64,000 nucleotides of DNA from Kitasatospora sp. MAP12-44. Lineage in GTDB: Bacteria; Actinomycetota; Actinomycetes; Streptomycetales; Streptomycetaceae. The position numbers were made by a program, and so were the translations under genes. The stretch's first letter is position 1; the number at the start of each line of letters is the position of its first letter. The notes beneath the pieces were generated by a model. The model made no database searches. It was not told the origin of the DNA and saw only the letters and a program-made list of their open reading frames with translations. Positions 18,617 through 26,365 of this stretch are shown here, one piece after another. The stretch is from the NCBI RefSeq assembly GCF_029892095.1, contig NZ_JARZAE010000004.1, positions 6,820,001 through 6,884,000 of the forward strand. Reading direction: 5' to 3'.

Positions 18617-18653
18617 CTGAAGATCCCTTCAGGAACCTTCAGCTTGGCTTCAG
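18617..18653. promoter_or_regulatory. Helical-phase CTTCAG repeats, likely response-regulator site
   Basis: CTTCAG occurs at 18627, 18637 and 18648 (spacing 10 and 11 bp), with one inverted copy, CTGAAG, at 18617. OmpR/PhoB regulators bind direct repeats spaced by one helical turn, and this cluster lies 35-70 bp upstream of such a regulator's start codon. The assignment to this regulator is inferred. Confidence 0.55.
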
Positions 18654-18784
18654 CAAGCGGGACCCATGCTGTGCGTTGCGCGCCGGTATTCGGCCATCCG
18701 AATGCCAAAGGGGCATGGACATGAAGAACTGTGAGGCCGGTCCGCGGCCACCGGTCCGTCGGTCCCCGGACACCCGGTGTCCGG

Positions 18785-18800
18785 CCGGGATATATCCCGG
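18785..18800. promoter_or_regulatory. 16-bp perfect palindrome
   Basis: CCGGGATATATCCCGG is a perfect palindrome with an AT-rich centre in otherwise GC-rich DNA, about 155 bp upstream of the glycosyltransferase start. It is a plausible operator for a dimeric regulator; the protein is unknown. Confidence 0.4.
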
Positions 18801-18953
18801 ATATCGTTCGACGCCCTACGGTCACGTGCCGGGCGGGGTTTGCGACAGTCGCCCCCGCCGCGCCGATGCCACCACCCCACCCATGTCTTCGGCCCAGCGG
18901 GCACGGTCGCGAGCGCGCGGCCCGATCCGTCAGGCCCCTCTGGAAGGAGCCTG

Positions 18954-20099
18954 ATGCGGTCGAGAGCGTCGAACCGGATCACCGTCGTGTCCGCGAGCGT
19001 GGGAGCAGGCCACGACGGCGCGGCAGGTGAGCTGGTGCGCCGGCTTCGGGCGGCCGGCTTCGAGGCCGAGTGCCACGACTTCCTCGACCTGCTGCCGCGC
19101 GGCTGCGGCCGGCTGCTGCGCGGCAGCTACGCGCTGGAGCTGAAGGTCGCTCCGTGGGCCTGGGGCTGGCTGCTGCGCGCGCTGGAGCGCCACCACCTGT
19201 CCGCCGCGCTGGTGGGCTGGCTGTCCGCGGTCGCGGGCGCCCGGCGGACCAGGGCGGTGGTGGGGCCGGACACCGGAGCGGTGGTCTCCACCTACCCGCT
19301 GGCCAGCCAGGCACTGGGCCGGCTGCGTCGGCGCGGCGCGCTGCATGTGCCGGTGGTCACCTTCCTGACCGACATGTCCGTGCACCCGCTCTGGGTCGCG
19401 GAGGGCGTCGACCTGCACCTCGCGCTGCACCCGGTGGCCGCCGAGCAGGCGGTCCGGCACGGCGCGGCGGACGTCCAGGTCTGCGGGCCGCTGGTGGGCC
19501 CGGCCTGCCGTCCGGTCCGCTCGGCCGCCGAACGGCTGCGTGAGCGGGCCCGCTTCGGCCTGCCCGCCGACGGCCCGGTGGCGCTGGTGGTGGCCGGCTC
19601 CTGGGGTGTCGGCGAGGTGGAGGAGACGGCGAGCGAGATCGCGGCCGCGGGCGTGGCTGTCCCGGTCACCGTCTGCGGGCACAACGACGGGCTGCGCGCG
19701 CGGCTGGCCGCGGCCGGCACCGGTGTGGCGCTCGGCTGGGTGGACGACATGCCCGCGCTGCTGCGCGCGGCCGACGTGGTGGTGCAGAACGCCGGCGGCC
19801 TGACCTCGCTGGAGGCGATGGCCAGCGGCGTCCCGGTGGTCAGCTACCGCTGCCTGCCCGGCCACGGCGTCACCAACGCCGCCGCGCTGGACGACGCCGG
19901 GCTCGCCGTGTGGATCCGCGAGCCGAGCCGGCTCGAGCCGGCGCTGACCGCCGCGCTGGCCAACCCGGCCGTCCCGCTGCCCCGGCCGCAGGTGGCCCCG
20001 GCGGAGCAGGTGATAGCCGCGCTGGCCGGTGGCCTCGCGCTGCCCGTTCCCGGCCAGGCCTCCGCCCCCGCCGTCGCGCCCGTCCTCGAGGTGGCCTGA
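18954..20099 (+). CDS. MGDG synthase/MurG-like glycosyltransferase
   Basis: A 381-residue GT-B glycosyltransferase, starting at ATG 18954 after a strong AAGGAG. The N-terminal half has the monogalactosyldiacylglycerol-synthase-type SVGAGHDGAAGELVRRL. The C-terminal half has the donor-nucleotide region VVVQNAGGLTSLEAMASGVP followed by PGHGVTNAAALDDAGLAVW. There is no signal peptide, so it acts on the inner face of the membrane, probably glycosylating a lipid or cell-wall precursor. The stop overlaps the start of the polysaccharide deacetylase by one base (TGATG), pointing to one pathway. Confidence 0.88.
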   Translation: MRSRASNRITVVSASVGAGHDGAAGELVRRLRAAGFEAECHDFLDLLPRGCGRLLRGSYALELKVAPWAWGWLLRALERHHLSAALVGWLSAVAGARRTRAVVGPDTGAVVSTYPLASQALGRLRRRGALHVPVVTFLTDMSVHPLWVAEGVDLHLALHPVAAEQAVRHGAADVQVCGPLVGPACRPVRSAAERLRERARFGLPADGPVALVVAGSWGVGEVEETASEIAAAGVAVPVTVCGHNDGLRARLAAAGTGVALGWVDDMPALLRAADVVVQNAGGLTSLEAMASGVPVVSYRCLPGHGVTNAAALDDAGLAVWIREPSRLEPALTAALANPAVPLPRPQVAPAEQVIAALAGGLALPVPGQASAPAVAPVLEVA

Positions 20100-20827
20100 T
20101 GACCCGCTCGACCACGCTGCTGCGCACCGGGGCCGCCATCGCCGGCGGCCTCGCCGTCGCCCACAGCCTGCCCGCGCTCACCTCGCTCGGCGCGCTGCGC
20201 CCGCTGCTCGCCCCCCGGCTCAGCGGCCCCGGCGACCCCGGGCATGTGGCGCTGACCTTCGACGACGGCCCCGACCCGGCCTCCACGCCGCTCTTTCTGA
20301 AGGAGCTGGAGAAGGCCGACGTCCGCGCCACCTTCTTCGTGCTCGGCCGGATGCTGGTGCGCGCCCCCGACCTCGGCCGTGAGCTGGTCGCGGCCGGGCA
20401 CGAGGTCGCCGTGCACGGCTGGGCGCACCGCCCGCTGCTGCTGCGCAGCCCGCGCTCCACCCGCGACGACGTGGCGCGCGCCCGCGACCTGGTGGCGGAC
20501 GTCACCGGGCAGCCGCCGCGCTACTACCGCCCGCCGTACGGGGTGCTGAGCGCCTCCGCGCTGTACGCCGCGCGCGAGTGCGGCCTGACCCCGGTGCTCT
20601 GGACGCACTGGGGGCAGGACTGGACGGCCCGCGCCACGCCCGACTCGGTGCTGCGCACGCTGACCCGCGCGCCGCTGGCCGGCGGCACCGTCCTGCTGCA
20701 CGACTCGGACGTCACCTCGGCGCCCGGCGCCTGGCGCTCCGCGCTCGGTGCGCTGCCCCGGCTGCTCGACCTGTGCACCGAGCAGGGCCTGAAGGTCGGC
20801 CCGCTGGGCGAGCACGGCCTGCGCTAG
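20099..20827 (+). CDS. Polysaccharide deacetylase (NodB domain, CE4)
   Basis: A 242-residue carbohydrate esterase, translationally coupled to the glycosyltransferase. A short N-terminal hydrophobic segment (about 8-28) could be a signal peptide or anchor. The catalytic motifs are TFDDGPD (metal and base Asp), HGWAH (the HxxxH metal pair), RPPYG, and a late HDSD. The domain probably deacetylates an N-acetylated sugar on the polymer or glycolipid made with the upstream enzyme. It is convergent with the metallophosphoesterase, overlapping by 4 bp. Confidence 0.9.
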   Translation: MTRSTTLLRTGAAIAGGLAVAHSLPALTSLGALRPLLAPRLSGPGDPGHVALTFDDGPDPASTPLFLKELEKADVRATFFVLGRMLVRAPDLGRELVAAGHEVAVHGWAHRPLLLRSPRSTRDDVARARDLVADVTGQPPRYYRPPYGVLSASALYAARECGLTPVLWTHWGQDWTARATPDSVLRTLTRAPLAGGTVLLHDSDVTSAPGAWRSALGALPRLLDLCTEQGLKVGPLGEHGLR

Positions 20828-21690
20828 AGCACTGGAGGGGGAGGCCCCGGCAGGATCTGCCGGGGCCGCGGCGGCTGCTCGCCCCAGCGGCGCCACTCGC
20901 GCGGGTAGCCCACCGAGACCTCCTCGAAGCGCACCCCGTCGTACCAGGTGGTGCGCGGGATGTGCAGGTGGCCGTAGACCATCGCGGCGGTGCGGAACCG
21001 GGTGTGCCAGTCGGCGGTCAGCTCGGTGCCGCACCACTGCGCGAACTCCGGGTGGTGCAGCACGTCCATCGGCGTGCGCACCAGCGGGTAGTGGTTGACG
21101 AACACCGCCGGCAGGCTGCCGTCCAGCTCGCTGGTCAGCCGCTGCTCGGTCAGCTCCACCCGGGCCCGGCACCAGTCGTCCCGAGTCGGGTACGGATCGG
21201 GGTGCAGCAGCTGCTCGTCCGCGCACACCACGCCCGCGGCGTACGCGATGTCGAGCGCCTCCTGCTTGGTGTCGGCGCCCTTGGGACGGAACGTGTAGTC
21301 GTACAGCAGGAAGAGCGGGACGATCACCGCCGGGCCGCCGATGCCTCGGAAGACCGGGTACGGGTCCTCCGGGGTGACCACGCCCAACGTGCGGCAGATC
21401 TCCACCAGATGGCGGTAGCGCGGCTCGCCGCGCAGCTGCACCGGGTCGTGGCCCGGCGACCAGAGCTCGTGGTTGCCCGGCACCCACACCACGGTCGCGA
21501 ACCGCTCGGCCAGCCCGCGCAGCACCTGCTCGATGTCGGCCACCTGCTCGCCGATGTCGCCGGCCACCAGCAGCCAGTCCTGCGCAGAGGTGGGGACCAG
21601 CGCGTCGGCGTGCGCCCGGTTGGCCTCATAGGCGACGTGCAGGTCGCTGATGGCGAGCAGCCGCCCCGTGCCGTCCTGCTGCTGGTCCAA
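20824..21690 (-). CDS. Calcineurin-like metallophosphoesterase
   Basis: A 288-residue cytoplasmic phosphoesterase. All five metal motifs are visible: DLH (start), GDIGE, GNHELW, the VNHYPL histidine, and YGHLH. The Pro-rich tail PGPPPPVL overlaps a hairpin. In many streptomycetes this protein type sits next to a 4'-phosphopantetheinyl transferase; none is adjacent here, the next gene upstream being a P450. The substrate is not predictable. Confidence 0.9.
   Translation of the reverse strand: MDQQQDGTGRLLAISDLHVAYEANRAHADALVPTSAQDWLLVAGDIGEQVADIEQVLRGLAERFATVVWVPGNHELWSPGHDPVQLRGEPRYRHLVEICRTLGVVTPEDPYPVFRGIGGPAVIVPLFLLYDYTFRPKGADTKQEALDIAYAAGVVCADEQLLHPDPYPTRDDWCRARVELTEQRLTSELDGSLPAVFVNHYPLVRTPMDVLHHPEFAQWCGTELTADWHTRFRTAAMVYGHLHIPRTTWYDGVRFEEVSVGYPREWRRWGEQPPRPRQILPGPPPPVL
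20843..20867 (+). terminator. Hairpin inside the 3' end of the phosphoesterase gene
   Basis: GGCCCCGGCAG at 20843-20853 pairs with CTGCCGGGGCC at 20857-20867 around a 3-nt loop. It lies 16 bp beyond the deacetylase stop and so can terminate that operon, although it is within the antisense phosphoesterase coding region. The stem core is the same as that of the hairpin at 21713. Confidence 0.65.
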
Positions 21691-21712
21691 CGCCGTCCTC
21701 CATGGGTCGGTG

Positions 21713-21735
21713 CCCCGGCAGTGTCTCTGCCGGGG
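21713..21735 (-). terminator. Hairpin downstream of the second P450 gene
   Basis: CCCCGGCAG at 21713-21721 pairs with CTGCCGGGG at 21727-21735, loop 5 nt. It sits between the P450 stop (21793) and the phosphoesterase start (21690). The stem matches that of the hairpin at 20843. Confidence 0.7.
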
Positions 21736-21792
21736 CCAAGGGTAAGTCGCGGTGGTGCTGCCGTGGTTGGCGGGGGGATGCTCTTATGGATG

Positions 21793-23034
21793 TCAGGCGT
21801 CGGCCGGGCGCAGCACCGCGGGCAGCGCCGGGTGGCCGTTGGAGATGAACGACTCGACGTGGCCGAGGTCGCCCCCGACCAGGGTGAGCTGCGGGAACCG
21901 GTCGAAGAGCGCGGGCAGGGCGATCGCCGCCTCCAGCCGGGCCAGCGGCGCGCCCGGGCAGAAGTGCACGCCGTGGCCGAAGGACAGGTGCTCCTTGGCG
22001 GGCCGCAGCACGTCGAAGACCTCGGCGTCGTCCGGGTAGAGCTGCGGGTCGCGCCCGGCCGCGGCGTAGCCGACCAGGATCGCCTCGCCCTGGCGGATCA
22101 GCACGTCGCCGACCTGGATGTCCTCCACCGCGTAGCGCAGCGGCAGGCTGGCCACCGGCGCCTGCACCCGCAGCGCCTCCTCGATCACGTCGTCCCAGGA
22201 GGCCTGCCCGCTGCGGACCAGCGCGAGTTGCTCGGGGTGGGTGAGCAGCAGGTGGATGGCGTTGTCGAGCAGGTTGACGGTGGTCTCGTGCCCGGCGCTG
22301 ATCAGCAGCATCAGGGTGTCGATCAGTTCGGACTCGGTGAGCCCGGCGCCGTCGCCGCTCTCCTCCTCGGCCCGGACGCTGATCAGCCGGCTGGTCAGGT
22401 CGTCGGCCGGCTCCTTGCGGCGCAGCGCGACCAGCTCGCCCAGGATGCCCTGCATCTGAAGGAAGTTGGCCTGGGCCTCCGCCGGGCCGATCGAGGTGTT
22501 GAAGAAGTTGTCCACGCAGTGGCGCACGCTCGGCGTCAACGAGTCGGGTACGCCGAGGAGTTCGTTGATCACCCGGATCGGGATCGGGTAGGCGTAGCCC
22601 TCGCGCAGGTCGGCGGGGGTGCCGGGCTCGGTGGTCGCCAGCTCGTCCAGCAGCTCGGCGGTGATCTGCTCGATCCGCGGGCGCAGCGCCTCGCTGCGCC
22701 GGGGGGTGAACGCGCCCAGCAGCAGCTTGCGCAGCCGGCGGTGCTCGCTGCCGTACGCGGTGAACATGCTCTCCACCGCGACCCAGGGGGCCAGCGGCCA
22801 GTCCGCGGGTATCTCGCCGTTGACGAAGGCGGCCCAGTGCTGGCGGGCGCTCTTGGAGATCCGGGGGTCGGTCAGCAGCTCCTTGATCAGCTGCTGGCTG
22901 CCGACCGACCAGGCGACCACGCCGCCGGGCAGCTCGACCTGGGCCACCGGCCCGTCCTGGTGGATGCGGCGCGCCTCACCCTGGATGTCGCGGCCGGTGA
23001 GGTCGATGGCGTAGGGACAGCGGGCGGGTTCCAC
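21793..23034 (-). CDS. Cytochrome P450 (CYP107-like)
   Basis: A 413-residue soluble P450 with canonical motifs: AGHETT in the I-helix (247-252), EEALR (ExxR, E286-R289) and the heme loop FGHGVHFCPG with ligand Cys359. The substrate-recognition regions are complete. Overall sequence style resembles the streptomycete CYP107 group, which hydroxylates varied small molecules. No ferredoxin gene or biosynthetic cluster is adjacent. It is divergent from the TrkA-N membrane protein. Confidence 0.93.
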   Translation of the reverse strand: MEPARCPYAIDLTGRDIQGEARRIHQDGPVAQVELPGGVVAWSVGSQQLIKELLTDPRISKSARQHWAAFVNGEIPADWPLAPWVAVESMFTAYGSEHRRLRKLLLGAFTPRRSEALRPRIEQITAELLDELATTEPGTPADLREGYAYPIPIRVINELLGVPDSLTPSVRHCVDNFFNTSIGPAEAQANFLQMQGILGELVALRRKEPADDLTSRLISVRAEEESGDGAGLTESELIDTLMLLISAGHETTVNLLDNAIHLLLTHPEQLALVRSGQASWDDVIEEALRVQAPVASLPLRYAVEDIQVGDVLIRQGEAILVGYAAAGRDPQLYPDDAEVFDVLRPAKEHLSFGHGVHFCPGAPLARLEAAIALPALFDRFPQLTLVGGDLGHVESFISNGHPALPAVLRPADA

Positions 23035-23167
23035 GGACGGCCTCCTGGGGGTAGCGGGGACGCCGATCAGCTAAGCAGATCGACCACGTATTGTCAGGAG
23101 ATCGTCTCCATCGGTGAGTTGGCGGATCATCGGCGCCGCGGTCCGATCGCCAGTACTGTTGGGGCGT

Positions 23168-25045
23168 ATGACACAGGCAGTAACGGGGGCGCCTCCGGTC
23201 AGCTACTCCGACCACTACATCGTCTGCGGTGGCAACGCGCTGGCGCACCGGTTGATCCTCGAACTCGTCGAGCACTACGAGGTCCCGGTGCTGGCGATCG
23301 TCCCCGACCGCACCCGTGACCACGCCCCGCGGATCGAGCGGCTCGACGGCGTCACCGCCGTCCTGGAGTACAGCGGCGTCACCGACGAGGCGCTGCGCGC
23401 CGCGTGCGTCGGCACCGCCCGCGGGATCGCGCTGGTGGACGGTGACGACCAGGCCAACATCCACGCCGCGCTCAGCGCCCAGGGCCGCAACCCCGAGCTT
23501 CGGATCGTGCTGCGGATGTACAACCAGCGGCTGGGCGAGCAGATCCAGAAGCTGCTGCGGAACTGCGCCGCGCTCTCCGGCTCCGCCACCGCCGCGCCCG
23601 CCTTCGCCAACGGCGCGCTGGACCGGCCCAACTCCGTCCAGGTCGGCGACCGCTTCATCTACGTCGCGTACGACGCCGACATCACCGCGGGCCACCTGTG
23701 CGTGGCCGCCGACGGGATAGACCGGCAGGACCTCACCCGGCTGCGCCTGCTGCCCGACACCGGGCCCGCCTCCAGCGAGTTCATCCGGCTGGCCGCCGCG
23801 TTCGGCGAGGGCGGGCCGATCGCGGTCGGCTCCGGCGCCCGGCCGGGTGAGCGGGCGCCGGGGGACGACGGCAGCGTCGCCGTGCTGCAGACGCTCCCCA
23901 CCGAGCCGCCGCTGCGGGTCTCCTGGCCCTCCCGGCTGCGCTACCGGCTGCAGGACACCCTGCTCTACTTCACCAGTGCCCGGCTGCGGATCGTGCTCTT
24001 CAGCGCCTTCGCGGCGATCGCCGCCTCCTTCGGCGTGATCTGGGCCTTCAACCGGGACTTCGGCTGGACGGTCTACATCACCCTGCTCGATGCGGCCGGC
24101 GCGGCCCAGCCCGACCAGTACGGCGATCCGAGCGGCGGGACGGGTGGCGGCTGGCAGCGGGTGGCGCAGGTGGTGATCACCTTCTGCAGCATCACCTTTG
24201 TGCCGGTGGCCACCGCGATCATGGTCGAGGCGCTGGCCTCGGGGCGGCGCGGGCTGCCCAAGAGCCCCAGCGCCGGGCTGCGCGAGCATGTGGTGGTGGT
24301 CGGGCTCGGCAACGTCGGGACGCGGGTGGCCACCCTGATGCGCGAGTTCGGCGTGCCGGTGGCCTGCGTGGAGCGCGACCCGCAGGCGCGCGGGATCGCG
24401 GCGGTGCGGGCGCTGGGGATACCGGTGCTGGTCGGCGATGGGCCGCTGGAGGACCAGCTGCGCCGGGCGAGGGCGCAGCACAGCCGGGCGGTGGTGGCGG
24501 TGACCAACGACGACGCGGTCAACCTGGAGGCGGCGTTGGAGGCCCGGGCATTACGAGAGAGCGTTCGCATCGTGGTGCGGCTCTTCGACGATGACTTCGC
24601 TCATCACGTCTACGCGACCCTGGGCAATGTCGCCTCGCGCTCGGTCTCCTACCTGGCCGCGCCCGCCTTCGCCGCGGCGCTGATGGGCCGCGAGGTGCTC
24701 GGCACGCTCTCGGTCTTCCGGCATGTGCTGCTGGTCGCCGAGTTGACGGCGGAGGACGGCGGCGCGCTGGTGGGGATGAGCCGCAACGACATCGAGGCGC
24801 TCGGCGGCCTGCGGGTGCTGGCCGTCCGGCTGGCCCGCCAGCCGGACAACTACCAGTGGGGGTACGCCGATCGCAGCCGCGGGCTGCGGCCGGGCGACCG
24901 GGTGGTATTGGCCGCCACCCGCAGCGGGCTCGGGCGCCTGAACACCGCTGCCCCGGAGACCTCGGGAGAGTTCGCCCGCCTCGACCCGCCCGCCGGCCGG
25001 ATCCCCGCCCAGCCCGACGAGGCGGCCGCCCCCGCGGGCGCCTGA
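23168..25045 (+). CDS. TrkA-N/RCK two-TM channel-like membrane protein
   Basis: A 625-residue protein with two NAD-binding RCK-type domains around a two-helix membrane core. The first Rossmann motif (YIVCGGNALAHRL) is near 17-29; membrane segments are near 274-294 and 332-355; the second Rossmann motif (VVVVGLGNVGTRV) is near 375-387, followed by a C-terminal regulatory domain. The pore stretch between the helices (LLDAAGAAQPDQYGDPSGG) lacks the TxGYG potassium filter. The architecture suits an ion channel or a receptor derived from one. The start ATG is at 23168. Confidence 0.85.
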   Translation: MTQAVTGAPPVSYSDHYIVCGGNALAHRLILELVEHYEVPVLAIVPDRTRDHAPRIERLDGVTAVLEYSGVTDEALRAACVGTARGIALVDGDDQANIHAALSAQGRNPELRIVLRMYNQRLGEQIQKLLRNCAALSGSATAAPAFANGALDRPNSVQVGDRFIYVAYDADITAGHLCVAADGIDRQDLTRLRLLPDTGPASSEFIRLAAAFGEGGPIAVGSGARPGERAPGDDGSVAVLQTLPTEPPLRVSWPSRLRYRLQDTLLYFTSARLRIVLFSAFAAIAASFGVIWAFNRDFGWTVYITLLDAAGAAQPDQYGDPSGGTGGGWQRVAQVVITFCSITFVPVATAIMVEALASGRRGLPKSPSAGLREHVVVVGLGNVGTRVATLMREFGVPVACVERDPQARGIAAVRALGIPVLVGDGPLEDQLRRARAQHSRAVVAVTNDDAVNLEAALEARALRESVRIVVRLFDDDFAHHVYATLGNVASRSVSYLAAPAFAAALMGREVLGTLSVFRHVLLVAELTAEDGGALVGMSRNDIEALGGLRVLAVRLARQPDNYQWGYADRSRGLRPGDRVVLAATRSGLGRLNTAAPETSGEFARLDPPAGRIPAQPDEAAAPAGA

Positions 25046-25110
25046 TGCAGTCCATCGACACCAGCGCGCTCGCACGTTTCATGCGCGGCGACGCCGAGCC
25101 CGCTTACTGA
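25045..25110 (+). CDS. Possible 21-aa coupled mini-ORF or truncated gene start
   Basis: An ATG overlapping the stop of the channel gene by one base (TGATG) opens a 21-codon frame, MQSIDTSALARFMRGDAEPA plus Tyr, ending at 25110. It overlaps the 3' end of the convergent Nudix gene. It may be the remaining start of a gene cut when the Nudix-SDR operon arrived, a real micro-peptide, or chance. Confidence 0.25.
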   Translation: MQSIDTSALARFMRGDAEPAY

Positions 25111-25535
25111 GCGGTGAGGAGTTCGCCCCGTTCGATGGCCTCGCGCAGAACGGAGGCGAAGTCCTTGGGCAGAAGGTTCACGGCGTCGAGGGCTTCGGCG
25201 GTGAAGGGGATCTCCTCCAACACGTACTCGCCGCGGCCTTCCTGGCTGAATTCGGGGCCGGTGCGGTCCTCGAAGTTCCACTTCGCGATGGTGGCGAGGT
25301 AGAAGTCTTGGCGTTCGTCGTCGGTCTTGATGGTGTGCAGCAGGCGGACGATCTCAGCTTCTCCGGCAATCTCCTCGCGGACCTCGCGGCGCAGGGCGTC
25401 CTCGCGGCTGGCGTCGGTGGCTTCGACCTTGCCGCCGACGATGACCCAGTACGGGGGGATGCCGGGTCGGATGCGCTTGATCAGCAACAGGGTGTTGTCG
25501 GGGGTGAGGAGGACGGCTCGGACGCGCTCTTGCAT
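25104..25535 (-). CDS. Nudix hydrolase
   Basis: A 143-residue Nudix protein starting at ATG 25535 after AGGAAG. The Nudix helix reads GGKVEATDASREDALRREVR followed by EE, with one extra residue relative to the usual GX5EX7REUXEE spacing, but the metal-binding REVREE core is intact. It is the last gene of a four-gene leftward operon, 35 bp after the SDR gene. Nudix enzymes cleave nucleoside diphosphates linked to another moiety; with a nucleotidyltransferase in the same operon it could act on a shared nucleotide-linked compound (inference). Confidence 0.88.
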   Translation of the reverse strand: MQERVRAVLLTPDNTLLLIKRIRPGIPPYWVIVGGKVEATDASREDALRREVREEIAGEAEIVRLLHTIKTDDERQDFYLATIAKWNFEDRTGPEFSQEGRGEYVLEEIPFTAEALDAVNLLPKDFASVLREAIERGELLTAQ

Positions 25536-25570
25536 GGTGCTCTGCTTCCTGTGTGGCGGTGCGGGGCTGG

Positions 25571-26365
25571 TCAGTTGAGGATCCATCCCCCGTCGACGTG
25601 CAACGACTGACCGGTGATGAACGATGCGGACGGGGAGGCGAGGAAGGCGACGGCCGCCGCGACGTCCTCGGGCCGGCCTCGGCGCGGGACGCACTGGCGT
25701 CGGACCTGGTCCTCGGGGCGGGCGCGGTGGTGGGTGGGCAGTGCGTTCTCTGCTTCGACCTGGATGGCTCCCGGCAGGACAGTGTTCACGCAGATGCCGT
25801 CGGCTCCAAGTTCCCTGGCCAGCGAGCGGGTCAGGCCGATCAGTCCGGCCTTGGCGGTGCTGTAGGCGGTGAGTCCCGCGCGTCCGGCGCGGGCGTTGAC
25901 GCTGCCGATGTTGACGATCCGGCCCCACCGGCGATCGGCCATGCTCGGGGTGACAGCCCAGCAAACTCGGTAGTGGATGGTCAGGTTGGTCTCGATGGCG
26001 TGGTCCCACTCGGTCTGGCCGAGCTGGTCCCACGGGGTTCGCGGGTAGGCGCCCGCGTTGTTGACCAGGATGTCCACCGGGCCGAGTTCGGATTCGACCT
26101 GGCTGGTCATCATGGCGACGGCGTTCGGGTCGGTGAGGTCGGCGCTGATCTCGATGCCGGTACGGCCTTCGCGGCGCACGTGGGCGAGGACGGCGCGAGC
26201 CTGGGTGATCTGGGCGAGGTGGTTGACGGCGACCGTCGCGCCGGCGGAGGCCAGGGCACGGGCGATGGCGGCGCCGATGCCGGTGGCGCCGCCGGTCACC
26301 AGGGCCACGCGTCCCTGGAGGGGACGGGCGGCGAGCGGCAGGTCAAGCAGCGCGGGTGTGGTCAT
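25571..26365 (-). CDS. Short-chain dehydrogenase/reductase
   Basis: A 264-residue classical SDR. The cofactor motif is VTGGATGIGAAIARA near residue 25, with NNAGAYP, the catalytic Ser in NIGSVNAR and YxxxK in YSTAKAG; it ends with the common ITGQSLHVDGGWI tail. NADP(H) or NAD(H) use is expected; the substrate is unknown. ATG 26365 is chosen (weak GGGA ahead); an in-frame ATG four codons upstream is possible. It overlaps the upstream APH-fold gene by more than 20 bp, so it belongs to that operon. Confidence 0.9.
   Translation of the reverse strand: MTTPALLDLPLAARPLQGRVALVTGGATGIGAAIARALASAGATVAVNHLAQITQARAVLAHVRREGRTGIEISADLTDPNAVAMMTSQVESELGPVDILVNNAGAYPRTPWDQLGQTEWDHAIETNLTIHYRVCWAVTPSMADRRWGRIVNIGSVNARAGRAGLTAYSTAKAGLIGLTRSLARELGADGICVNTVLPGAIQVEAENALPTHHRARPEDQVRRQCVPRRGRPEDVAAAVAFLASPSASFITGQSLHVDGGWILN

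Larger units (their letters stand above)
18583..18953. other. 371-bp divergent intergenic region
   Basis: Separates the two-component operon (left) from the glycosyltransferase/deacetylase operon (right). I see no gene. It holds the CTTCAG/CTGAAG repeat cluster at 18617-18653 and a perfect 16-bp palindrome at 18785-18800, described separately. A good AAGGAG site lies just before the glycosyltransferase ATG. Confidence 0.6.

Noticed and set aside
20578..23319. Very long open frames antisense to or overlapping real genes (this one 913 codons; others at 9378-11567, 33359-35554 and 47964-50261 upstream parts)
   Set aside because: High GC keeps stops rare in shadow frames; the sequences are low-complexity Arg/Gly/Ala/Pro and the opposing frames have clear conserved domains.
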